A stretch of DNA of 64,000 nucleotides from Opisthorchis felineus (GCA_004794785.1 SJOL01006425.1:280782-344781); one strand, 5' to 3'. Positions 25,601-40,600 are shown, counted from the stretch's first letter. The notes: a model not told the origin generated them from the letters alone. Translations and numbers: made by a program.

Positions 25601-28600
25601 GCTGGAAGCAGAGTTGAAACAGTCTAGAGAAGATTTGAACTTAAGACTTGCACGTCTTCGAACCGCTGAGGGGAAATGGGAAGTATTTTATACTGGTTCA
25701 GTTGAACTGGAAAAGTTCTTGGACGGCGCAGAAGAAAAGTTGTCCAAGGTGACTAATGTCTCGCCTCTCGGTGAAGGGGCCATCCCGCCGCGTGAATTTG
25801 GTGCTTCGGAGTCTGCAGCAAAGGCTGCGCTGGCTGAAGTGACTTCTTGGTCTAGTTCGGTGCATTTGGAGTTGCAGGAGGTCGAGGCTGCATTGAGACG
25901 TCTCGGAAACCTTGATTCCTTGTTTTTAGAGCTGACCGCTCTTAATGCAGTCGATCAGAACCTAGGAGATACTCAGCAGTTGAGTGGCGAGGTGGCTCGT
26001 GCTCAAACCAAGCTTATGGGGATGCATCGACGACAGGCAGTCCTTGCAGAGGCATTTCATGCACATCAAGCCTCTTTACAGAACCTGCAGTCACAGGTAA
26101 CTCACTTCCTCAATTTAGTCCCAGATTTCGACAGACACATCGCGGAGGCTGAACGTGTGGCTGAAACCCTTAGTCATGCGGTCCTCCCTGAATCGCTTGA
26201 AGCCTTCGAAGAGATCCGAACTGCCCACAGTAAACGACAGACAGAACATGAAACACATTGGCGAAAAGTACGAGATGAACTGGCATCCATCAACTTTCGA
26301 TTGACGATGTGGCCCAGCCTAAAGGTGAGTGATTTTGACAACACAAATGAACGAATCCTCTAACGTAGTGAATCTATATTATTGACGTGACGATCAGTGG
26401 GGGCAGAGTGTGTTAAACCCATATGGTTATTAAATGCAAATCGCTTGCTAGCGATCTTTCATTTTCTTCCTTCTGGTTCTAGGAAGCTACTGAGGCGTTG
26501 TTCAAGCGCTGGGAGAGTATCAATTATTGGTTTATTGAAGAGGGTCAGTATCTGGACGACGTATACGGCACATGGAATACTTGGCACCGTGAAGCAAATG
26601 ATTTGAACGCCAAACTTACCGGCATCGAAACGGAACTTGAACGTGAAAAGAAAGAGCTGGATGAAAGACCTGATTTTCCTGTCCAGCCAGACGGAGAACC
26701 CGAGAAGCCAACTGAGACTGAGCAACAGCATTCCGGTGAAAGTCCAGTCGTACAGGACCTGGAATCTCGCCTATCACGTCTCCGAACCGAACAAGAGCGA
26801 TTACAATTGGCCGAAGCATTGTGGCGGTCTTTGAGTTCACACACCGAACGGTTATTGCGCCAGTTGGTGATCCAGCGGGAGATACAGTGCGCCACGTTAG
26901 ATCAAATCGATGAATCTAAGATTCCAACACGAAGGTTGTCTCTATTTCGGCGGGATAGCTATATCGTTGATAGCTCAACATTGACTACGCAGCTAGTGAA
27001 TCCTACGACCAGTCCGCATCCTTCAGCTGTCCGGTTTCGTGAGTTTGGGGAACGAGTGCAAAGGTTAGCAGTTCTCTGGGAAAAACTGAATGCCCATCTG
27101 GACGGAAAACTGGATGCTCGTGACCGTCTATTCCGTGATATTGAGAAGTTAAATCAGTGGATGGCCGTTTGCGAAAAGCGTCTTGGTAAAATATCCCGAG
27201 TTTGGGTGGCTGCGACGGCTCCGTTGTCCATCTCGCTGGGTGACAAGCCAACAGAGTCCGCAATGAAGCCCAGTGGAGGTGGGTTTTTATCCTTCAACCA
27301 TGCATCATAATTTATTAATATACTTTTACCGGTTCACATGAAGGAAGTTGTGTCTCAGTCCATGACTACTGAACCAGAGATTTAACTGAGAACTTTCATA
27401 TTCGCCCTCAAACAGACTAAAAAATTGCCAAATGTTAGCTTTCATTGTCAGCTGTTTCAGTCGTACATTATGTGATTACTAGACTGAGTATTTTTCATAG
27501 TGGAGAACCTTGTCTGCTCTAGTATTGTGGTTCAGTATTAACCCATCTATCCGTAATTGATAGTTTAATTGAGTAACCAATTAGTGAACCGAAATCGTTC
27601 GCGGTAAAATCAGTTGGTAAGAGACATTCAATGGGAACGATTGAACTTTATACAGAGTGCCTTCTTTTCGCGGCGTGCGTCGCGGGAATTCAAACGAAAG
27701 TCTTGGGAAACGTGTCAACGACAGCAGAGCGTAATGAAGGGAGGGTATTGGTTATTATACTGATTGTGGTGCCTCACTGGGAGAGCTGTACAGCTCACAT
27801 TAGCGCCTATAGCTGTTTTAGCATTTTTCATGCTCTACCGGGCTGGCCTATCAAGATAGACTTCGTTTGACTTCAGTATTCATATAATTTTCTCTCATTG
27901 TCAGAGCGTGAAGTTGATCACAATACGGCAGGAGTAGACCTTACAGAAGCACTGAACCAAATGAATGCAATATACACCGAAGCCAAAGGTCCTCGCATGA
28001 TGGCTTTGAGGGAAATTGCTGTGCAAATCGAGGGAGAAGGTGTTGATCTTCGTGCTCTTTCCCATCAAAGTGGTAGCAGGCCAGGAAGTCAAGTTACTGG
28101 AGATAGGCCAAGATCTGGCGGCCGATTGCGCAATCAACGTTCTGTATGCTTCGACATGTCAGGTATCTCACGTCAGAGTAGTGCGGACGCTGTGGATGAA
28201 GTAAATCGGGCACTCCGCGAGCGATTAAGACGTTTGGTTGGACGCATGCGCCGTCTCGTTAATCGCGTATCCTGCCGCTGGTCTTCGTGTACGGCAGCTG
28301 TAACCTATGAACAATCACGGGAATTGTGGCGCGAACAGGTCGTGGCTCTGGACAACCGCATCAAAGGCATCACGAGCACATCCGATATGGTTGAGTTAAA
28401 GGTGGAAATTAAGAAAAGAGAAACGAGTGCTCGAGAAACAGCGGGTGTTTCCAATGATCCAAAAACTAATCAGGAAATTAAGACGGAGGAGCAATACGTG
28501 ACGGAGGAAGATACAGGCTTGTCTATGCAACCAAAAAAGGAACTTGGTAGCGACAATGAACAAATTGATTCGATCTCAAAACCGAAGGCGGAACCTGAAA

Positions 28601-31600
28601 AGAAGAGGACAGACAGTGTGGAAGATTCCGAAGCACTGTTGTTTAAAGAACAAGTATCCGAATCTGGACGAAACTACCAGAACGAATACAAGCTGGTGAA
28701 GACTGAAATCTCCAGATTAAAAGAATCGATTGGGAGCTGGCGGGGCACCAATTCTTGGTTGGTAATTGAGGAGCTCGAGCCGCAACATGTGACAGAGGAT
28801 TTGGAAGAAGCAGTTTTTCTGGACCCAAGGGTTTTGGACACGGCAGCCGTATCTTCTGGTTTGATGTTTGTGACCAGTATTGAGGACACCTGGGGGATTG
28901 GTCGTCCAAGATCGAAGGCTGGCGGTGACCAATTACAGGTTGAGCCATTCAGCTTCTACGTTGATACGGCCAGATTCATGACGGAATGTGATCGTTTGCA
29001 AGGTCGTCTTAAGGCCAACCTTGTACAAGTCTTTTCCATTTGCGAAAGCTGGCAACAGCTGTCTGAGGCACGTGACCGGATAATCGAACAGGCCAATAAC
29101 ATGGAGTTACATGCGCGGAAAGCCTGCGCGGCCACGAGTGCTGTGGTCAACCCATCTGGTGAAGCTAAGGGGGTTAGTACACGTCTTAGTCGACTTGGTC
29201 AACAGCTGATCGAGTGGGAGTCTGCAATTTCTACCGTCCGCGACAAGTTAATTATTCGCGGAACGTCGGAACGACCACTATCAGAATCTGAACCTCCAGG
29301 TGAACTGGTCAACGAAGCTTCGACCATTGTTCAAAAACTCGGTGAACTGCGCCGTCTAGGAGATCGCCTAACTTCAATTGCTCCATCTCGTGGAACAACT
29401 GTTGACAATCTTGTTTCTCAAGCGGTACACTCCATATGGGGCGTCGGAAACAGACTGGGTGAGCTCGGAAGGCGGACTACATCTTTGTCGCATGCCCTTC
29501 TTCAGCGTGAGCAGGCAGTTGCTCAGGTTTCCGAAGTTCTGGATCTACTAGAGCAGCAGTCTGAACTAAATTCTAGTTCCATCAAACCCAACATAGCAAG
29601 TTTTATGGCCGAAAAGGATACTGAGGAGGTTATCGATCAAACCGACCTCAACAAAGTAGCCATACAGACCTCACCAATGCATCATCTCGACGTAGACACT
29701 TATGAAGAAGCAAAACAAAAATTGGATATGATCAAAAGAGCCGAAACACAGCTGCTAGGCAAACGCGACAATCTGTTTACGAGACTTCATCAAGTTTGCA
29801 TAGGTGCATTTGAGGCGTATCGAGAGTTTGAGGCTGAAATTAGACGTGGAAGTTCAGAACCCCATGCAAAGCTCGCTCAGTCAGAAGAAACATCGGAACC
29901 AATAGGTACATCCACAGTGGATCCCCTGCGTGACCGTGTGATTGCAAGATGGCAACAACTGCAAGACAGCCTTGCAACCACTCGTCAACAACTGGAGGTG
30001 CGCTGTGCAGCCCTCCTCTGTATAGAAGCTGGATTTCAAGAGTTAGTTACCTGGTTAGACCCCACGGAAACTACTTTGGAATCGTGTAGTTGCCAGTTGT
30101 CTGCCTCTGCTTGTGTCACTGTTGCTGTGACAACGATGGAAAACCAAGGCACCGTTATTCCAAACGCATCACTTGAGCTGGAGGCACTTGTGAACCCTCA
30201 GACTGTATTGACTAATTTCGCAACAGAAGTGGTATACTATGAAAATTTGTTGGCCAGCGTGAATTGTCGAGTCGAGGCCGACTTGCCGGATCGTGAGAAC
30301 ATTGTGCAGTCAGTTAGGGAATTTGATTGGAGGATGGAGAAGCTGAGAAAAGCAGCTGATCGCCTGGCGATTCAGTGGAGCGAGGAAGGAGTACGCTGTG
30401 ATCAGCTCAAGTCAGAACTGGAACAACTACGTGCAATGACTGACAACGCGGTAGCTGAGTTGAATTCATGCAGCACATGCAATTCGGATGACACAGGTAC
30501 TCACAATCTCACATCAGCTGTCTCCTCTGGGTCTCTTTCATCAAGCCTGATGTTCGTTGATGCCGCCATTTGGCACACCAAACGAGAGATCCACCGTTTA
30601 TGTGAGTTGGAAGCGGCACGTCTGAAACTCAGCAAACTCCGTGGCCATGCTCTGCGGTTGCATCGACGTGCCCATTTGCTTGCAAGCGGACCAAGTCGTT
30701 ATCACTATCGGTTCATTCGACTGAATAAAGAGAAAGTTTCAGAATCTGCAGAGCCTGATGAACAAGAAATAGAAAATCAGACCGAAACTGGTGGAGGAGC
30801 TGTGTTGTTGGAAAGCGAGGCTGTTTCTTTAGAGCACCGCCTTGCCGGTTTGATGGGATCTGCTTCCAAGGCAACGGAGCTGGCTCATCGGCGTGTGAAT
30901 CAATTCTACATAGAAGCACTGAAAGTTTGGATGGCATGGTACGACAATTCAGAACGTGCTCAAAGGCTCGCGCTCAGCTTACTGCCGGCAGAAACGGAAG
31001 CAACAAGAGGCGAGATGCTGCAACCGCTCCTTGCTGAAACCAACTCAGGACGTTTGGTTCAGTACCTTAACACAGTTCTTCGTCTCGCCAAGGTGAGTAG
31101 CATTTTTGTCTGTTTGTCTGTACCTAAAACCGAGAACAAGTTTGCAAACGTTTCTCACGCATCTATTTAGTGGATTAACGGCCAGACTGTCAACGCTATT
31201 AGTTATCCCTATTGTGTGGCTCCCAAAATCGACCGTGCGTTGATATTGGCTAAATACCCAAAGGATTTGGCTGTCATTTGATAAAAACTAGATGACTTGA
31301 TAAACCTTGAAGCGAGAAACCAAGTCACATGTCGTATAGAGAGAAAGACACACGTCGAGTTGGAATCCAGCCACGAGTCTCCCGATTTCGAAGTTCGGGA
31401 GTATAAGGTTGAGGTGACTCAGTGATTAGAGCACCCGTTTGGCAAGTCAGAGGCTGTCGCTTCGATTCTGCCTGCAATCTTTTCGTTCAAACTGCGTGTA
31501 CTCGAGCTTTCTCTTATGATACTGAGTGATCGTTACTCTTAGAGACAAGATCTATCTTTTCAGTCCGTGACTCGTTGTCATTTGGAAAGGCAAAGAAATA

Positions 31601-34600
31601 TGCAGTCTGCCTTGCAGTGAACTTCCACGTGTTATTTCTGTTTCACTTGTGTGCATTCTGGTATTTATTCCACTTGTTGGCCAGTCCTTTCACATATCTA
31701 TGTGTCATTCAAATCACCTTTAGTGACTCCATTAGATACACCATCAATATCAGCAGACAATAGTCACTGGTGCCGTGCAAACATATGAAATGGGCCAAGC
31801 GCCGGATTCGGGTTTCACCATTGTCAGAGCTCATCAACAGTGCTTGTCCTGGCCGTGACGAGTTTTAAACTATGGCCATCTGATGTGCAGGACGACCGCG
31901 TCACTAGCACTCTGCCAGCGCAGATATGATGCACCTGAATTGTCGCGTCTCAAAAGTTGGTCGTGGTTGTATTTTGAGCATTTCGACTATTCTGCTCGGT
32001 GATTCGAACGACGATCCAGTAAGTGTCCGATTTTATAGCACCAGGACAGGAGATGAATTCTTCCAACGAGAATGATGCGCATGCAAATTCTGCCACACGC
32101 AGGCAACCAACGGAACTTTTTCGGCATGTTTCAAGCGTCCGTGATACTGGGAGGTTCTGACAGATAAGTCAGTCGTTTGACATGATCAAGACAATTACTG
32201 GGTCGTTGTTAGAAGCGTCAGGTCAACTAATGCCACCGCCCGAATGGAAAATTTGTTCGCCTGTTCGAACGTGTGGTTATTCGAGTGCATCAACCATGCC
32301 TGTTGGAGTGTTGGTAGGATGGTCATTCCGCTTCTCAGAGACCCGTCATGGTCGACGAAATAAGCTCTGACGCCATCTAATATGAGCGAATCCCCAATCC
32401 ATTGCTTCCCCCTTTGAGGTAGACTAACCAAAATCATTGTGTTATGACAAGAAAAGAGGATGTTGAAGTTAAAATTTTCGCAAATCCCGCAACCACCCAT
32501 TATGTATAACGTTTGTCATCCCGAGTGTCCGTCGTATGCTTTTTAGTACACAACTCTAAGTCCCAAAAGGTTGTTTGACCTCCAAAATCCCGACGAAAGG
32601 ACGTGTAACAAGTGACCCTGATTAGTGTCGTGTTGTTGACGTTGGTTCAACTGCCTTTTGTTCACTTCGTATTTTTTTCCAAATGTCTAGCATCAAAATG
32701 TGACCTTAACTGAAGGAGAGCAGCTTATCGATAAACTTCGAAGCATTACTTTGCTTATGATTCGCGGTCAGTGGCTCGAGAAGGAGTTCGCTGAACAGAT
32801 TGGTTCGGAATCTAACCGGCCCGAGGGTGTTGCTGAAGGTGATCATGATATCGCTCCCAGTGCGATCGGAACAATTGCGTCCCCGACTGCTGAAGAAATT
32901 TTGAATGCTTTGGAAAATCAGGTCAGCCTTCCCACGGAACTGTCTACTCAGCCTGCGCCACGGACTCTTTCAGTGGACATGCTTGATCAATTGTTGCTAG
33001 ATCACGATGCGGCTGTGCAAGCTGTCAGTAATGGACGTATCGTATTATCTGAGTGGACAAGTGAAATGGCCAAGTTCAACACTTATCTCACCAAAGCTTT
33101 GGCTGAAGCCAAAGCGTCATGCGAAGGAGAAGCAGAGTTACTGCAGGACACTGAGAACGCAGAAAAACAGTTCTGCGCCTTGTTGAGGTGGACAATTTCC
33201 CCGACGCCAGCAATGTGCCAGCAACGGATGGATGAATTGCAGGTAAGATTGGGCGGAAGTGTTACTCAGTTGTTTTCGAATATTTAGAATGACTAGTTTG
33301 ATTTCCATGAGCAGAAGAAGCGAGATGTCAAATGTAGTCAAACTGTTCAACCGAACTTTTGCTAGAAATTTAGCCAAATTTTTTACGTCATGGAGTGGCG
33401 GTTCACAGCCTGTTTCACACCGTTCAGTCCTTTCAGTTTCCATCAAATTTTGGTGTTCTATGTAATACGAGGAAAAGTTGGTTCTGTTTTCAAGTCATTT
33501 GCGTCTCAAAAAAATATAATTCCGGAGAACAAATTTTGACAGTAGATTGTGATTACAGATTTTGAAAGCACCCTTTTTATGGAGAGATTGTGACGGTTAA
33601 TATCCCAGTTCCATCAAGGAGAAGCGGACTGCTTGGTGGACTGCAATAGATGTCATTCTAGCCTCCGGTATGCTTCGTTTTTCCATCCGACTCAGCTATA
33701 GAGCTGATTTTAGAAGCCTGACTTACACAGCTACATAAGCACAAATAAAGGCAATACACGGATGACGACCTCCACAACTTTATGGCCAGTAGCTTACTTC
33801 AAGAACTACCGAACTTCCGAATTTTGTCACTCAAACTCGAAGTTGTCCGATCAATCAAACCGCTCAAACTAACATGAGAATGGTATGATAGCTGAGTTCC
33901 TTGAAATCACTTGCATACCCTGCACAACTGAAGGTGATGAGGATGCTCGAAGCAATTTACGGTTACATAGGTTGTTGACGGCTTCCACCTTTGACTTCAG
34001 CAGTGATCAGCCCCAAATCCTCTTGCAGTGCCACCACACGGTTCTCTGACCACGCATTTGTCATCAAGAAAGTATAAAAAGCGGTAGATTTTGAGCAATG
34101 AAAACAGGAGACCAAAACCTTCAAATCGAAATCCGTCTGAATTATCGAAATTCCCCTCTTAGGATAAAGGGAATTCTTCTTCTTGAACGAACACTACTCG
34201 CAAGATTACTGAAAAATCTTCGACAACCCATCTTGTAAGTATTATTCCTTCAAGAAACTACCCTGCGCTATCCCGGAGATCGTACTCGCTGAAACATGAT
34301 TCACCACATTCAGTTGAAGCACGTCGTGAACGAAAGGTTCAACTGGGATTCCGTTGAGCCTCCCGGTAAAACTAGATTTGCTTGCAAATGAATGTATTTT
34401 GCGGAATTCTTCGTTTGAGAACCATCGGCATTGATTATCTTGGTTTGGCTAATTCCTGACAATCAAGAAGGATTTAACTTTACATATGAGTATTAGAATT
34501 TATCACCGTACTGTCGGGAAACACTCTTATGGTCCCGTTATTACTATTCCGTTGCGTTAGTCTTTTGGGACTAAAACAGGTGTTTTAAATTTTCAAATAT

Positions 34601-37600
34601 ATGCGTGGGTGATATAGAACACAGAAGTAGCAGACCTACACGTTTGTGATGTGTCTCGGCGGGCCAGAGGCCGAGACATTGAGGAATCATCAGTGGTAAA
34701 CAGCTTACCCGCCCTAAGTACGGAAGCTAGGGTGTCCTTCAAGACAAATCTTTCCTATCGCGCCACTGCATAGTAGCTCGTGAAAACCCTTTGAACCTTT
34801 TAGAAGAGTGGTATAGAGACACAGTCTGCGCGATACTTTTCAACTCGTGGGTACCATTCAATCTGCAAACGTCTATGACAGACTGGTGTGCTCGCTAGAC
34901 GTAAACTAGCTGTTCACGAACGTTCCTCGGATGGGAGCCATTTCCTGCATACGAGCCCTGATCGGGCAGTTAGTCGTGTGAAGTTGCCATCCGCGAACTT
35001 TCTTAGATGTACACCTAATGTGCAACTTAGGTTCAATTTTTACAGATTAACAGATGAGGTTGCCATGTCTTCAGCTTTGGGATGGCTGTTGGCAGGCCTC
35101 TTTTATGGGAAAACACTGAAGCCTTTCGCTTTACACCAGGTGCACGGACAACATATTAATTCCTTCAGCCTATGATCAATAGCTGCATGGTATTCTAAAC
35201 ATGTTCAAATGTGCCCAGCTATTTCACTCGCGTCAGCAGAGAAATGAGAACACTTTTCATTTTATTGATGTGGATTTTACCAGACGAAGTGATGTCACGC
35301 TTCAGCGGGCAGTCTAGTTGTTGCCATCTGGCACATTGAAGTAGGTGTTTGTTTTCCAAAGAGTCTCTTATTCTTATTGGAGTTCATCAATGGAACGTTG
35401 GGAGACGGATTACGGACATTGGTTCATATTGTTGACTGACCTATGTGCCACAAGGCCAACGACTTCACCTGGACAGTTGACAGATTTAGTTTGCTGGGAA
35501 ATTAAGTGTTACTTGGCTGGTGACTTTATTAAGATATGAAACAGTTCAGAACAAAACACTAACTCAACCTTAAATAACCTCTCCGATAGGTCTCCAGTTC
35601 CCGGTTTTAGGTTTTACGGAGAGTTTGGAACGTTTGATGACTGCGCCCAGTTTACCGACGTAATAAATGGTGCACAGCCTATCATCCGGTCACATCATCG
35701 TTCTTCCGAACTGCCATTTCTTATTACTAATACTTGATTGAATTAGAAGCTGAGATTTGTCAGTCTAATGAAGACACTAATAGTCATTCAGCCCTTTCGG
35801 TGCCAAAGAAGCACGAGCGCCTGAGATACTTCCAAATTAACCAAGCCCAAACAGAAGCAGTCGAGATGCCGGGGTTGGCTTTGAACCGCGGAACTTGTAG
35901 TCAGTAAGTTCGTGCCCTATTCACTGGTTTATTTCGAGCTCTGGACTAGGTAGATGTCCCATATTTGGAAAGTGAGCACGGGTTGAGTTCGGGATTCGCC
36001 AACTGTAGCATACGACCGCTGGGCTGTGTAACTAACATGATTTGTTCCACAGTGCCCTCAGTTGTTCGAAGCTGTAAACTATCCTTGTTCCGGATCCCAG
36101 TTCCCGGCGAACTGTGGATCTGACATAAGGGGTAAACAGCATTGCGTGTATGCAAGCTTCTTCTATCGGGACCCAGTCTCCGAGGGACAGGTTTCCACTC
36201 CCGCTCTCACCTCTTATTGCTCCATATATCGATGAGCTTTTCTACCTCAACCAGTAACATCTCCACCTCCAATACGTGGTTTGTAGCACTGATGAGCTTG
36301 CTATTCTGCTTCACAGCCACTGGGACATAGCACGCGTGATAGTCACCTCTCAACGATAAGCACCCCGACGTGTACTACAGAAAGATGCTCCTTGTTAGTG
36401 TGTGTGCAGTTTTAGGTTTGACGTGAAACCCCATATGTTTTCGCAACGAACAGTGCCCAGTTCGTTTGGTATCTGAACTCTTTAGCACCCTAGTTATAAC
36501 CACCGACAAGGCCAAACACACAGTGCAGGACAGACAACGCTACACTAAATTTTCGATGGATGTTTTATACATGGTATTCGGCTTGGAGCTAACAACAAGA
36601 GCCTATTTTAAGACTGTTTACGGGTTACCTGTGACCAGTCCTTCAAGATTTGTGTGAATAGTTTCATGTGAGCAGTGGACAATTTGCTTGTTGGGATAGA
36701 GATCCGTCTTAACTACAATACACTGGCTGTACGGCTTCTGCTGCCCACAAGCCCTTATTTGCTTCGTGTGGGCATGCACTTTCCTCTGGATTGAAATTTT
36801 GTAACTTTGCTGTATTTTAATTACTCTCCGTGATTGAAATTCGTATGTATGAAGTTCGACCTACGTCAGTCTCTACTAAACGTAACCAAGACAGCCCATT
36901 TAATTTGGTCAGCTGGCGTTTCGTTACTCATGTATCCATTAGAATATTTTTGATTTCACAAAATTTGTTTTCTTCATTTTCGTTGTTTTCGTTTACAGAA
37001 CTTAATGAGTTGGATTGCAGAATTGGAGACCAGGGTGAGGCATACAGAAAATATGTTTCTGGGCAGTGTGTCATTGATACAACTGGCATTTGGTAAAGAC
37101 CAGCGGACGTCAGACACATCGACTGTGCCATCCCCCGAAACGGAGGAACAAACGAGCGAACAGCAGCCGAAATCTCGTAATCTGATTTTGGATGAAGCAA
37201 AGACGAGGTTACGTTATCTCGGAGAATACGTCACCGGTGCAGCGACTAGAATGGGAGAGCTTCTTGCTGCATTAGAGGTGGAACATCGTTGTCACCAAGA
37301 GGCTGACGCGTGCATAGGCCAGTGGAGTGAACGTGTAAAGAGCATTGTCGAACAAACTCGAGGAGTCGTGACGAATAAAGGGGAAGCGGAAACGCGCCTC
37401 AGCTCACTAGAGGTAAGGAGTGCGGATAAAAGTCTTCGGGTTTTTCAAAGTCATTTATAAACTTTCCGCGCGTGTTGTTTTCCGTAGTGAAACGACCAGA
37501 GATATTCGGGACTTCATTGGGTTTGTTTGATGATAAAGATTTCTGTTTTTGAAAGTGATCACACCACCGAAAGGGTCTACTCTGAACCATTCATAAATTC

Positions 37601-40600
37601 ATTTGCCATGTTTATAGGTTATTTACTGATTATCCCTCATGTTAGTTCGGCTTGACAGGGTTGCTTAGGTTTAGGGGTGTCTTGAGAGACAGCCCTCGCA
37701 AGGGACGGCACTTCAAACAAAGCAGCTTTTAATTCAACTTTAAACCTTCACAGAAGAGGACCTATTAATTAGACGGCAGACTACTTTTGGTCGACCGTTT
37801 GCATGTTGCATATTCGTGGGCTTTCCATTTTTCGGATTTCATCGAAAGACCACCCTTATATTGTCGCTTCTGGTCTCGCATGCACCTTCAAACGAGATCG
37901 CAGTGATCAAGGTTATAATGAAAAATAATCGTTCAGCTGCAGCACCCTTTCGTTGCATAGCTGCCATGCTACCTGAAGGAACCACGAGGGCCGGGATACT
38001 GCCACGTTGCCCAAGCGTAGACAGGCGCAGTCGAGATGCCGAGGTTGGTTTCGAACCACGGACCTTCCGGTCAGTAATTTAGTGCCTTAACCACTGAGCC
38101 ATCTTGAGCTCAGTGGTTAGTGCCGGTAAGCTAATGTTCTATGGCTCCTACTTCCATGCTATCAAGGTTGCTCAGCATTTGTGCCCATTCACAGAACTAT
38201 TAGAAAAAAGGGTTGCTTTTCCGTGGTTAAATTGACGCTTTGATTGTAGAATCGTCCATAATGAGCATATACACATTTGAAATAGATTGATCTCACCGCT
38301 CAGGGCGGTGTCGGGTGGAGACAGTGCCCAATCTAAGCAGGCCATAGGTTTTCTCATCGTATTTATCTCTACAAAGTTTTTTCTGCTCTCGCAGCTCTCT
38401 CTGTGTCTCCGTAATCTGCACTTCTTTTCTGTTCAGGGTTTATTCGTTGAGCGTGACGAGGTCTGCTTGAAACTTCAGGCGGCAGAGAATGCGGCCCAAA
38501 CTGTTATCGATCTGCTCACTTTGGGCAGTTTTATTGCTACGGGACCGTATATGATGAATCAAGTCACGGATTCCCCTATATCTAGATCAGAGAATACTCC
38601 GAAGCCTGTTTGTACCATGCGGCCCATCAACACAGTCGTTCTAGTCCACTGTCGAGACAACTTACGCGAATCGATACACCTCAGGCAATCTCAAATGACA
38701 ACGCTTATGGAAACATTGACTAGCGCGCTGAGGCAGACAGAGGCAGACGTTTCCCACTGGACTTCATTTTCGGAATGCTACGCACGCCTAAAAAGTTGGA
38801 TTGAGAGCGTGGTGAAAGAATGGAGTGTGCCGGAAGTCGCCGACGAATCCGACGCTAGAGAGGCGGAACTGGTTTCAACATTGTCACAGAAACAAGCGTT
38901 ACTGGAAACCTACAAGGTATACGCATAATGTGTAGTTAGCTCGTTCATGTGACTGCACTGCTGTCCTAGGTTGCATTCCTGATAAAGTTCCTCTGGTTAT
39001 GATATGTAATTTCAGAAGACTGAAATGGTAGGATTAAGGTGCAGCACCATTCCCTCTGTGATTGCACACTATTAAACCATTATCCATGCTATTTTTTCCG
39101 CCAATTTTAGGGACGGATGCAGCAACTACGCGCTCAAGAATGCCTTTTGTCTACCGTCTTGGACCGCAGTGCCTCCCTGAAACAGCCAGAGGAAGATGAA
39201 AACCGTTCGACAGAGGTGGAAAGACTTAAAACGTGCTTCACACGAGCTCAGGACTACGTTTCCAAACGCCTGTTAGTTCACGAACAGCGTGTTGAACAGC
39301 ATCGCCGTCTTATAGACATTGCAGGACAAGCCATGGGATGGATCGATTCAACTGAATCTCAGCTATTGCAAATTATCGATGCAGCTGATGAGTTTTATGG
39401 TTCCATCCAGATATCTTTTGATAAGCAGTCTGAATCGTACCAGCTCGCTGATACGTCAAAACGTTCTTCGGAATCTTGTTCCAAAAGTTTTTCCGAGTTA
39501 ACCTCTCGCCTAACCGATTTTGAAAAGTCGTACTCTAATGGATCAGAGCAGCAGATCCGTAAATTGGAGGAGGTGGCTTCGGTGGTGATGAAGGAAACTT
39601 TGAACGGTGGTGGAATCGAATCGATGCTGGAGTCCTTTAAGATGAATGTAATCCAAAGGGTGGAGGAACCGATGAAATTTCAACTCGCAGTTCTGATTCA
39701 GCTAGACGCCTTGTTTATGGAAACCATTGATCAACTCAACAAAGTTCACCAGTTCTTGTCCGCATGCGGTCACGTCTTGCAAACCATCTATATTCCAATC
39801 AGCACTGAGAGCCCAGTGGCTACGGGAAGGTCACGTGACATGCTACCAGAGACAGCATCAGAAAAAGTTTTTTGTCTCACTCGGTTACAGCGACTCTTAG
39901 GTGATCTCGATGGCCAACAGTATATTGATCTGTCTTCTGTCTTGACGACCAAATGCGACGAATTAAGAATGGCTTTGCGTCGTTTGAGCCGGAGCAAATG
40001 TGGTGAGGCTGTTCAGTTCACGATGGAGAAAAGTCTTGACGGTCAGGTAAAAGAGCTGTCCGACAGGTTGAACACAATGAAGAAATGGACCAACACTGGT
40101 TTGAATTATTGGCAAAAGGCACTGGATGAGCACAAAGCGCTTGAAGAACTTATTACCATGGGGCAGTGTGAATTATCAGAAGCGGAACGGGAATTCGAAA
40201 CCTTATCTCCTGATCTGGAATCACTGGAGGCAAAAAAGTTGTCTTTCTGGCTTAATGGTGAACTTGTGTACATGTCAATTTTAACCAAGTTATCCAATAT
40301 CTCGGACCAGGTGGATCGATTTGAAACAATTACGTACGAGAGAATGATCGAGACCTTCCGAGCTGTTGCTCTATCCACCGGATTGGACGGTCGGAACAGT
40401 TTTTCCGAAGCTATTGAGCGTCTGAAGCAGCAAGCCCATCGAATCTCGATGACAGTGCTCGAACGCCGGGCGCGTGTTGATGCGGCTTTGAATTTCCATG
40501 TTCGAGTGCTGGAGGAGCAGCATGCTCTACGAAATTGGTTGATTAGGTTAGAGGAGAAGTTGAATCAGATTGAACAAACTCCAGATAAAGATCAACCAAC

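Larger units (their letters stand above)
31093..32690. other. Intron 20, holds a SINE A trace and repeat family C copy 2
   Basis: A 1.6-kb intron from gtgagtag to aaatgtctag. It contains the two repeat copies listed separately. The rest is unassigned. Confidence 0.6.
33243..36998. other. Intron 21 (3.8 kb), holds a Penelope-repeat fragment, a hairpin and a SINE
   Basis: Features at 34225-34430, 34652-34678 and 35779-35937 are listed separately. The remainder, including 33,500-34,140 and 35,950-36,990, holds no gene I can recognise. A further unrecognised exon cannot be excluded, because phase-0 exons could be inserted without breaking the frame. Confidence 0.55.
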
